Below are positions 30,677 to 37,793 of a stretch of DNA of 39,285 nucleotides, piece by piece; position 1 is the stretch's first letter, and every line of letters begins with the position of its first letter. Where the stretch lies: the NCBI GenBank assembly GCA_947631325.1, contig CANRKX010000012.1:1-39285 (forward strand), in the 5' to 3' direction. A program made the position numbers and the translations under genes. Source of the stretch: an uncultured Clostridia bacterium. GTDB lineage: Bacteria > Bacillota > Clostridia > Christensenellales > Borkfalkiaceae. A model generated the notes under the pieces. The model had not been told where the DNA came from. It worked only from the letters and a program-made list of their open reading frames with translations, and did no database searches.

Positions 30677-30972
30677 TGTCATCCCGAGCGATTGAGAATC
30701 CCGCACAAGCGGGTTCGATAGAGTCGAGGGAGCCCACCGTGGTCTCGGGGAGTAATTTTGAAAGGGTTGCCGCATACCCGATGGGATCCTTCGACTTCGC
30801 TTCGCTCCGCTCAGGATGACAGGTTGGGCAAACCGCATACCCGATGGGATATTTCGTCGTACCGCTGCGACAGCAGACTTCGCTCTACTTAGAAGCTCGC
30901 TCCGCTCTGCCGTTTCCCGCAAGCGGGAACCCTCGGCAGGGCTTCGGGCAAAGCCCTCGCGCAATATGACAG
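30677..30972 (+). repeat. Dispersed palindromic repeat, copy B (composite)
   Basis: The core element is 30677-30822 (TGTCATCCCGAGCG...CTCAGGATGACAG, with inverted ends). A second, rearranged part follows (30823-30972) that repeats CCGCATACCCGATGGGAT in direct orientation and carries a hairpin CTGCCG...CGGCAG. It ends CAATATGACAG. It lies upstream of the surface-protein gene, with copy C inverted on the other side. ORFs drawn through it are spurious. Confidence 0.8.
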
Positions 30973-31010
30973 CACTTAATGGGCAAAAATACCCCAAAAT
31001 GTTGGGGTGG

Positions 31011-31051
31011 AAAAAATTTTTAAAAAATTTTAAAAAAATTTAAAAAAATTT
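31011..31051. other. Phased A/T tracts (probable DNA bend)
   Basis: Four consecutive A6-7T3-5 tracts start at 31011, 31022, 31032 and 31042, i.e. one helical turn apart, ending 11 bp before the -35 box of the surface-protein promoter. Such phasing gives intrinsic curvature and UP-element-like activation. Confidence 0.7.
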
Positions 31052-31062
31052 GCCAAAAGCTA

Positions 31063-31092
31063 TTGACAAACGCAAACGATTTATGATATATT
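31063..31092 (+). promoter_or_regulatory. Promoter of the surface-protein gene
   Basis: TTGACA-N18-TATATT, directly after the phased A/T tracts; leader about 100 nt. Confidence 0.65.
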
Positions 31093-31114
31093 TTAATAAA
31101 TCTTATAAGTGTCT

Positions 31115-31165
31115 AATGCCCCTCGAGGGGCATTGTGCTGCGCGCAAATCCTATGTGCGCGCAGC
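31115..31165 (+). promoter_or_regulatory. Double hairpin in the surface-protein leader
   Basis: A 20-bp perfect palindrome AATGCCCCTCGAGGGGCATT (31115-31134) is followed by GCTGCGCGCA/TGCGCGCAGC with a 9-nt loop (31137-31165). Neither has a T tract, so it is more likely an mRNA-stability or translation element than a terminator. Confidence 0.5.
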
Positions 31166-31199
31166 AGAAAAACATTTATATGCATATGAAAAGGTCACG

Positions 31200-34100
31200 A
31201 TGAAAAGCAGATACAAAAAAATAATGTTGTCCGCATTAACGGCAACGCTGTGTGTTGCCGTTTTAATAGCGGGCTTTTTTTATTTTACCCCAAAAAAGGC
31301 AGAAGCTATGGGAGATTCAAATACTGTTAATGTCGGCATAGGAAACGAATTGACAGAGCTTACGACCTCGAGCGGCGAAATAAACAGAGACGTTTTAAAT
31401 GATTTATACGAAAAACTCGCAGGCAGCGGGGCGGATTTGACAGCCGTGATCTCAAAGGCGGAAACTTCGAAGAGTGCCCAGGACGGAAATCATTTCTATA
31501 ATGGTGTCAATGCCACCCAATTGAGGACTCAAAATACTAATAATGATATAGTTGTACAATTCGGCGGTCTGAAATGGACAGTCGTTTATTTGACTAAAGA
31601 CAAAAATAACGAACCTATTGTAACTTTATTACTGATGGATAGTCAATTACTTTTGGACGAAAGTAATAGCCAATTTAGTGCATACGGCGGCGCTTCTGTT
31701 TCCGCTATTCCCAACCCTCAAAACAGATATTCCACAAGTTTGCTGCGTAATAAACTTAATTTGGGTACTACATATGCTACAGGGCAACAAGCTACGGAAA
31801 TTAAACAAGACGCGCAGTCGACGGACAGTATATTTGCCCCTTTTACAATGCTTGAGGACGATTTGAGCGGTATGAATAAGCATAGCCTTATGAAATACAT
31901 AGATATGCCTTATCTTGTTGAATATCAGGAAACAGCGAGTTGGGTAAATCAATGGGATGGTCCGAATAACAGCCATGGTAACTGTAATCTCCCTAATGAC
32001 TCGTATGGGTTGCCTTCAGAGTTGGTTTCTGATAATAGAGCATGGTATCGTGGATTTGTTCCTAATGATGATTACAATTCTTATGTTTTGCACAACTATA
32101 TTGTCGATAATGACACAGCGCACGGTGGCACAAAAATTACCGATGCTAATACGAGTCGTGCAAATAATATGGATTTATCGAAAATTTTTTCCGGCAAACT
32201 TTATGACGGCACGAGTTGGAAAAGGACTTCGGATTGGACAAACGCAGAACTTACTACAATGCGTACTTGGACAGACGCCGAGAGTTGGGCATTTGATACT
32301 ATTTGGATACCGTCTATAAATGAATTGGGTTGGAAAAATAATTGGCAAGCACAGAGCAGTATTTGGAGATGTTCGGCAGCGCAATTGTCTAATACGGGTA
32401 CAGTCGGAAAAAGTGCATATTATTGGATGAGAACGGGTGGCGCAGGTAATACTCCTAACAAGGCACTTGCTGTTGATCAAAATGGAGTTCCGAACTATAA
32501 TTATGATACATATGCATATGAATTTTCCGTTCGTCCTGCTTTGCACCTAAACTTAAAAGCGGCTGAGAACGGAGCTGTTAAACTGATAGACGAACCCGCG
32601 GACATTGAACTTGGTTACAATACAAAAATGCAGACGGTGCAGACGGCAAATCCCGCATGGTATGACTCCACTCTTTATGCTTCGGATATTGACATTACAT
32701 ACAAAGCGAAAGACCAAGAGAATAATTCCGCGAATGACACCACCAAGGCGGGAGTATATGACGTGACTCTGAAAATTACGTCTGACGACAAGGCGTGGAC
32801 AGACGCGAAGAGCGCGGACGACAAAACGCGAACAATAAAAATGACAATCAACCCCGCGCCGATAACGGTCACTTTCCCGTTGAATTCGGGGAAGGAGAAC
32901 GAGTTCGGGCAGGACACACATTATCCGTATACTTCGACGGCACACGTTACATATAAAATGGGCTTCCCCGACGATAAAATTCCGTCGGCGGGCAATTTCG
33001 ACATAATTTCGCTTGTGGACAACAGCATTGCGACGGACACGAATGATATTAAAATCGAATATCTCATTGTGCCGCACAAAGAGACGCTTGAAGAGCACAC
33101 TAAGACGGTTAATGAAGTTCAACAAAAAATAGAGAATGAATATTACAAGACGGCGTCAGGCTTTGTGGGGCAGGATAGTCCAACCCTTACGATAAGCGCG
33201 AACACGTACATGGGATACTGCATAGTTTACAGGATAACTGCGCCCAACCATGAGATGAAAATCGGATATATGTCGGTGCATATCGTGCAAGAGACGTTGA
33301 AAATAACCGTAGACGGAACTATCGACCCCCTTGAATACGGCGGCGATTTCCAGAACCAGGAGGAGCTGCACAAACTTGCCAAAGACATTATCGAATCGGT
33401 AACGGACAACAACGGAGAGTGGAGATATTCCAAGAGCGGCAACGACGACAAGGGGGAACCCATTCAGAACCCGCTTGATACGTCAAAGTTCCATTTCCAC
33501 CTTAAAAAAGACGACACGGATTATTTCACGTCGGAGGACGGCGGCACCGCAAAGAAGTGGGATGCGGGCGATTATACCTTAGAGATAAGCTATATCGACA
33601 ACACCAAAGAGCAGGAGCTGATTGCCTGCAAGTGGATGAGCGGGAGCGCGCCCAAGGTAAAAATCGAGCCCAAAAAGGTCAACATAGATTGGACGGGCAA
33701 CGAAAAATACGACGCCGTCAACGGCTGGGATGAAAATTACAAGAAGGGGGCTTCTTCGGAGAGCGATTTGCCCGAGGACGGCTTCTGCTGGATCTTCGAC
33801 GACTCGACGCATACCTTGAAGGGGAGCTATAAAGACGTCGACAATCAAGACATTGAAGTGACGGTTGACGTGGCGAACAATAAAAAGGACGTCGGCACAT
33901 ACACCGCGACGGCGACTGTTTCCGACAAGAATTATCAGATTGACCCCAGCGGCGACACGGGAACGCAGCAGTTCAAGATAATAAAGGCGAAGAACGACTG
34001 GACGGTGAAGTTTGCCTGCGCGGGGTGGTCGATAGGCGAAGAGGACAAGGACGGAACGCGCACCAACGCCGTGCCCAAGTTTAAGCCCGACGTGGGCGAC

Positions 34101-35771
34101 GTCGTGTACGAATATCACAAGAACGACGCCGCGGGCAACACCTGCACTTGGGATGAGTTGACGGAGCTCAGCGAGCTTGACAAGGATTTGACCGTTTACG
34201 TCACCTATTCGATTGTCGGCAACGACAACTTTGACGCGCTCACGGGCGGACCCGTGACGTTCACAATTTCGAAGTGCTCGCATAAAGTGACAGGCGGAGC
34301 GACCATTCAATATATTCCCTGTGGTGCGGAAGACACGGCGCATAAGGATATGCACTATTTCAACTGCCCGATATGCCATGTCGACGTATATCAAAAGCAC
34401 ACGCAGGAGAGCGCGTTGGGGCATAATTCTTCCCAACACTATAAGATTTGCTCTGTCTGCAAGGCGAATTATGAATATGCGGCGCACCAATACTTAATAA
34501 ACGTATCGGAAGAAGATTCAACCTGTGCGAAAGAGGGTACAAAGGTAACGCAATGCGCCTGCGGCGAGCAACATACCGATACAATTCCTAAAAAGAACCA
34601 TACAGTAGTTACCGACGACGCTATCGACGCGACGTGCACCTCAAAGGGCAAGACGGAAGGGAGCCACTGCTCTGTGTGCGAAACCATAATAGTTCCGCAG
34701 ACCGATACGGATATGTTGCCGCATACCGAAGTTATTGACGCGGCAGTTGCGGCGACTTGCACAAAAACGGGGCTGACGCAGGGCAAACACTGCTCGGTGT
34801 GCAACACCGTTATCGAAGAACAATTGGAAGTGCCGATGACTCAGCACACGATTGAAACCGACCCTGCGGTTGACGCAACTTGCACTTCGACGGGACTGAC
34901 GGCGGGGAGCCATTGCTCGGTGTGCAAGGCGATAATCAAGGCGCAGGAAGAGGTGGCAATGCTTGAGCACGTGGTCAACTACACCACGAGCATTGAGGCG
35001 ACCTGTACTTCGGCGGGGCTGGAAGTGGGCGAGTGCGCTATCTGCCACGAACAGCAAAAGAGGACGGTTGAAGCCTTGGGGCATGCCCTGCAACACGTCG
35101 ACGGCAAGGAGCCGACGGCGACGAGCGCGGGCAACCTTGAATATTGGAAGTGTTCGCGGTGCTCGAAAATGTATTCCGACTCGCAGGGGAGCGTTGCGAC
35201 CGACGAGGCGGCGGTGTTCCTGTCTGCTCTCGGCACGGGCGGCAATCAATCGCTCGGCGGAGACACGGGACTTTCGGGCAACGGTTCGGGCGGCAGCGAC
35301 TTCCTCGAAAAAAATCTTTGGTGGATAATTCTGCTTGCGGCGATTTTGATTGCGCTGATTGCTATCGGCATAATTCTTTCGGCGGTGCGCGCGCACAAGA
35401 AGGAGAAGCGCGCCGAGGAACGCGACAGGCAGTTTGAAACCTTTATGAAGATGTCGATGATGAGAAGTTACGGCGTCGGAGACTTTGCGCCTGCTTCGGA
35501 AGAGGGGGCGGCAGCCCTTGACGGTCAAGCCGCGCCCGCGCAGTTGCCGTTCAACCAAGAGATGTTTGACGCGGCGGTTGCGGCGGCGGTGAAGTCGGCG
35601 TTGACGGCGATTGGTAACGGCGAAATGCCCAACCCCGTAAATTCGGGTGCGCCCGAGAACGTGGACGTGGACGGGTTCTATGACGACGTGGAGGACCCCG
35701 ACAACCCGACGGGGAATGGCGACGGCGGCTTTGACGGCGGGAACGGCGCGGGAAGCGGCGGAAATGGTTGA
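31200..35771 (+). CDS. Large modular cell-surface protein with Cys-repeat region and C-terminal membrane anchor
   Basis: I start at MKSRYKKIML (1,523 aa), which gives a proper signal peptide; the track's start 50 codons earlier lies before the promoter's +1. Order: signal peptide or anchor (1-36, ending KKAEA); a DUF6273-like domain (about 100-455; WIPSINELGW, YWMRTGGAG, VRPALHLNLKA); several immunoglobulin-like/MBG-type beta domains (about 455-1035; KAGVYDVTLKI, NPAPITVTF); a Cys-rich region with 41-residue repeats (about 1140-1300); one membrane helix (WWIILLAAILIALIAIGIIL, near 1372-1392) and a ~125-residue Gly-rich tail that would be cytoplasmic. There is no LPXTG motif. The role is unknown; adhesion or envelope structure is likely. 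The N-terminal third is distinctly AT-rich. Confidence 0.9.
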   Translation: MKSRYKKIMLSALTATLCVAVLIAGFFYFTPKKAEAMGDSNTVNVGIGNELTELTTSSGEINRDVLNDLYEKLAGSGADLTAVISKAETSKSAQDGNHFYNGVNATQLRTQNTNNDIVVQFGGLKWTVVYLTKDKNNEPIVTLLLMDSQLLLDESNSQFSAYGGASVSAIPNPQNRYSTSLLRNKLNLGTTYATGQQATEIKQDAQSTDSIFAPFTMLEDDLSGMNKHSLMKYIDMPYLVEYQETASWVNQWDGPNNSHGNCNLPNDSYGLPSELVSDNRAWYRGFVPNDDYNSYVLHNYIVDNDTAHGGTKITDANTSRANNMDLSKIFSGKLYDGTSWKRTSDWTNAELTTMRTWTDAESWAFDTIWIPSINELGWKNNWQAQSSIWRCSAAQLSNTGTVGKSAYYWMRTGGAGNTPNKALAVDQNGVPNYNYDTYAYEFSVRPALHLNLKAAENGAVKLIDEPADIELGYNTKMQTVQTANPAWYDSTLYASDIDITYKAKDQENNSANDTTKAGVYDVTLKITSDDKAWTDAKSADDKTRTIKMTINPAPITVTFPLNSGKENEFGQDTHYPYTSTAHVTYKMGFPDDKIPSAGNFDIISLVDNSIATDTNDIKIEYLIVPHKETLEEHTKTVNEVQQKIENEYYKTASGFVGQDSPTLTISANTYMGYCIVYRITAPNHEMKIGYMSVHIVQETLKITVDGTIDPLEYGGDFQNQEELHKLAKDIIESVTDNNGEWRYSKSGNDDKGEPIQNPLDTSKFHFHLKKDDTDYFTSEDGGTAKKWDAGDYTLEISYIDNTKEQELIACKWMSGSAPKVKIEPKKVNIDWTGNEKYDAVNGWDENYKKGASSESDLPEDGFCWIFDDSTHTLKGSYKDVDNQDIEVTVDVANNKKDVGTYTATATVSDKNYQIDPSGDTGTQQFKIIKAKNDWTVKFACAGWSIGEEDKDGTRTNAVPKFKPDVGDVVYEYHKNDAAGNTCTWDELTELSELDKDLTVYVTYSIVGNDNFDALTGGPVTFTISKCSHKVTGGATIQYIPCGAEDTAHKDMHYFNCPICHVDVYQKHTQESALGHNSSQHYKICSVCKANYEYAAHQYLINVSEEDSTCAKEGTKVTQCACGEQHTDTIPKKNHTVVTDDAIDATCTSKGKTEGSHCSVCETIIVPQTDTDMLPHTEVIDAAVAATCTKTGLTQGKHCSVCNTVIEEQLEVPMTQHTIETDPAVDATCTSTGLTAGSHCSVCKAIIKAQEEVAMLEHVVNYTTSIEATCTSAGLEVGECAICHEQQKRTVEALGHALQHVDGKEPTATSAGNLEYWKCSRCSKMYSDSQGSVATDEAAVFLSALGTGGNQSLGGDTGLSGNGSGGSDFLEKNLWWIILLAAILIALIAIGIILSAVRAHKKEKRAEERDRQFETFMKMSMMRSYGVGDFAPASEEGAAALDGQAAPAQLPFNQEMFDAAVAAAVKSALTAIGNGEMPNPVNSGAPENVDVDGFYDDVEDPDNPTGNGDGGFDGGNGAGSGGNG
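34620..35088 (+). repeat. 123-bp coding repeats (41-aa Cys modules)
   Basis: Three full copies (34620, 34743, 34866) and one partial copy (from 34989) encode modules of the form ATCTSxGxTxGxHCSVC plus a linker ending in an H. A diverged copy precedes them. Each module has one early Cys and a CxxC pair, which together with His could bind metal. Confidence 0.8.
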
Positions 35772-35799
35772 CAGTAGTAATATAATGTAATTTTGGGGA

Positions 35800-35840
35800 G
35801 CCGCCGCGCGGAATGAATTCCGCGCGGCGGCGTTATTTTT
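35800..35840 (+). terminator. Terminator of the surface-protein gene
   Basis: A palindromic stem GCCGCCGCGCGGAAT/ATTCCGCGCGGCGGC followed by GTTATTTTTG. It closely resembles the hairpin at 30617. Confidence 0.7.
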
Positions 35841-35875
35841 GGGGGGGATTGAGTGGTGAAATCGCCCATTACTTC

Positions 35876-36121
35876 CTGTCATATTGAGCGGAGCGAGACT
35901 TCTAAGTCGAGCGAAGTCGAAATATCCCACGGGGTATGAGGTGGGCGTTTCAAAATTACTTCCCAAGACCACGGTGGGGTCCCTCGACTCAATCGAACTC
36001 GCTTCGCGAGATTCTTAATCGCTCGGGATGACAGTCTTTAACGAGCGAAAATTCAATCGCTCTGCCGTTTCCCATTGGGAACCCTCGGCAGGGCGTCGCT
36101 TCGCTCGCTCGGGATGACAGT
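35876..36121 (-). repeat. Dispersed palindromic repeat, copy C (inverted)
   Basis: The core 35876-36034 is the reverse complement of copies A and B, with visible shared blocks such as CCCTCGACTCAATCGAAC and ATCGCTCGGGATGACAG. A second part (36035-36121) carries the CTGCCGTTTCCC...CGGCAGGG hairpin also found in copy B. With the hairpin at 35800 it accounts for most of the 483-bp gap; no gene is seen here. Confidence 0.8.
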
Positions 36122-36194
36122 CACTTAACATACCGCATATATATTGTCACCCTGCAAGGACGTGCGGGGAAGCTATAAAAATTATGAATAAAAC

Positions 36195-36223
36195 TTGCAT
36201 ATTTTCATTTTGTATGTTATAAT
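36195..36223 (+). promoter_or_regulatory. Promoter of tnaA
   Basis: TTGCAT-N17-TATAAT. The leader is only about 25 nt, so there is no room for a TnaC-type leader peptide. Confidence 0.75.
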
Positions 36224-36254
36224 ATCTTTTGGAAAAAATTTGCAGGAGTTTGCT

Positions 36255-37631
36255 ATGAAAAATATTTATTTCCCCGAACCTTTCAGAATCAAGAGCGTGG
36301 AGCCGCTCACTATCTTAAAAAGGGAAGAACGCGAAAAAAAGATTGAAAAGGCGGGTTACAACGTGTTTGCGCTCGCCGCGAGCGACGTTTATATCGACCT
36401 ATTGACGGACAGCGGCACGGGCGCGATGAGCTCGCAGCAGTGGGCGGGCGTTATGCTCGGCGACGAGTCGTATGCGGGCGCGGACTGCTACTATAAAGTT
36501 CAGGACAGCGCGAAAAAAATCTTCGATATGCCCTATATTCAACTCGTCCACCAAGGCAGGGCGGCTGAAAAGGTGCTGTTGCCCATTCTCCTCAGCGGCA
36601 AAAAATACGCAATATCAAATATGCACTTCGACACGACGCGGGCGCACGTCGAGCTTGCGGGGGCGAGGGCTATCGACTGCGTCGTCCCCCAGGCGTTGGA
36701 CACCACGACATATTACGACTTCAAAGGCAATATGGACTGCGAACGGCTTGAAAGATATATCGACGAGCTGGGGGCGGAGAATATCGGCGTTATCATAATG
36801 ACGATAACCAACAATTCGGCGGGCGGGCAGCCCGTCTCGGTCGAAAATATAAGAAAGACGCGCGAAATTGCCCATAAACACGGCATAAAATTCATGATTG
36901 ACGCGGCGAGATACGCCGAAAATTCATACTTCGTCAAACAGCGCGAAAGGGAGTTTGCCGACAGCACTATTGCCGATATAGTCAAGGCGACTTTTGAGGG
37001 GGCGGACTGCTTCACCATGAGCGCGAAGAAGGACGCGATTGTCAACATGGGCGGGCTTATCGGCTGCAGAGATAGCGAACTTTTCGAGCTTATCAAACAG
37101 CGCACCATATCCTTTGAGGGATTTATAACTTACGGCGGAATGTCGGGGCGGGATATCGAGGCGCTGGCGCAAGGATTGAACGAGGGGCTGGACGAAAATT
37201 ATCTTAAATACCGCATAGGGCAGATGGAGTACCTTGCGGGGCGGCTCGAGGAGGGGGGAATACCCTTCCAAAGCCCCGTCGGGGGACACGCGGTGTTTGT
37301 GGACGCGAAAAAGCTGTTGCCGCATATACCCTATTATGAGTTCCCCGCGCAGGCTCTCGCGATTGAACTCTATCTCGAAGCGGGCATAAGGGCTTGCGAT
37401 ATCGGGTCGTTCATGCTCGGCAACGACCCCGACACGGGCAAGCAATTGAAAGCCGATTTCGAGTTTACGCGGCTTGCGGTGCCGAGGAGGGTGTATACCC
37501 AATCACACCTCGACGTGATTGCCGACGCGCTTATAAACATAAAGGAGAGGGCGGCAAAGATTAAGGGATATAGAATAGTGGAAGAGCCGCCAATTCTTCG
37601 CCATTTCACGGCAAAGCTTGCGCCCGTTTAA
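36255..37631 (+). CDS. tnaA: Tryptophanase
   Basis: This 458-aa PLP enzyme of the tryptophanase / tyrosine phenol-lyase family cleaves tryptophan to indole, pyruvate and ammonia. I start at [17 protein letters not shown] after GCAGGAG; the track's start lies on the -35 box. The PLP-binding Lys is in MSAKKDA near residue 258. TnaA is favoured over tyrosine phenol-lyase because the segment [22 protein letters not shown] follows the TnaA pattern and lacks the Met/Arg pair that lines the phenol pocket in Tpl. Other family blocks are [17 protein letters not shown] and [11 protein letters not shown]. It is monocistronic with a terminator. Confidence 0.92.
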   Translation: MKNIYFPEPFRIKSVEPLTILKREEREKKIEKAGYNVFALAASDVYIDLLTDSGTGAMSSQQWAGVMLGDESYAGADCYYKVQDSAKKIFDMPYIQLVHQGRAAEKVLLPILLSGKKYAISNMHFDTTRAHVELAGARAIDCVVPQALDTTTYYDFKGNMDCERLERYIDELGAENIGVIIMTITNNSAGGQPVSVENIRKTREIAHKHGIKFMIDAARYAENSYFVKQREREFADSTIADIVKATFEGADCFTMSAKKDAIVNMGGLIGCRDSELFELIKQRTISFEGFITYGGMSGRDIEALAQGLNEGLDENYLKYRIGQMEYLAGRLEEGGIPFQSPVGGHAVFVDAKKLLPHIPYYEFPAQALAIELYLEAGIRACDIGSFMLGNDPDTGKQLKADFEFTRLAVPRRVYTQSHLDVIADALINIKERAAKIKGYRIVEEPPILRHFTAKLAPV

Positions 37632-37680
37632 TAAAGCCGAAGTTTTGCGATGAGGACGGCAATAAAAATTTAAAAAAATA

Positions 37681-37716
37681 AAAAGTGGGGGAGCAAAATT
37701 TCACCCACTTTTCGTT
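37681..37716 (+). terminator. Terminator of tnaA
   Basis: AAAAGTGGG/CCCACTTTT with a 14-nt loop, followed by CGTTTTCG. Confidence 0.65.
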
Positions 37717-37735
37717 TTCGGCGCGGGCAATAAAA

Positions 37736-37764
37736 TTGACATTGAGAAAATATAATACTATAAT
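37736..37764 (+). promoter_or_regulatory. Promoter of the right-edge ABC exporter
   Basis: TTGACA-N17-TATAAT, 29 bp before the ATG. AAAGGTGACC is the ribosome site. Confidence 0.85.
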
Positions 37765-37793
37765 ATTGCTTAATATTGTTTAAAGGTGACCAG

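Noticed and set aside
30668-30997. 109-aa minus-strand ORF through repeat copy B
   Set aside because: Same reason: a repeat translation, not a gene.
31050-31199. 50-codon N-terminal extension of the surface protein
   Set aside because: It begins before the promoter's +1 and would place 50 charged residues ahead of the signal peptide.
34620-35088. CRISPR-like regular repeats
   Set aside because: The 123-bp units are in-frame protein repeats within a coding gene, without short identical repeats and unique spacers.
34641-35972. 443-aa minus-strand ORF opposite the surface-protein gene
   Set aside because: It mirrors the coding frame of the surface protein, is Arg/His-rich without a recognisable domain and starts inside repeat copy C. 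It is a shadow ORF.
36224-36254. TnaC-like leader peptide for tnaA
   Set aside because: The predicted leader is only about 25 nt and contains no small ORF with Trp.
36195-37631. Tyrosine phenol-lyase instead of tryptophanase
   Set aside because: The [10 protein letters not shown] segment follows TnaA and lacks the Met and Arg residues found in that segment of Tpl.
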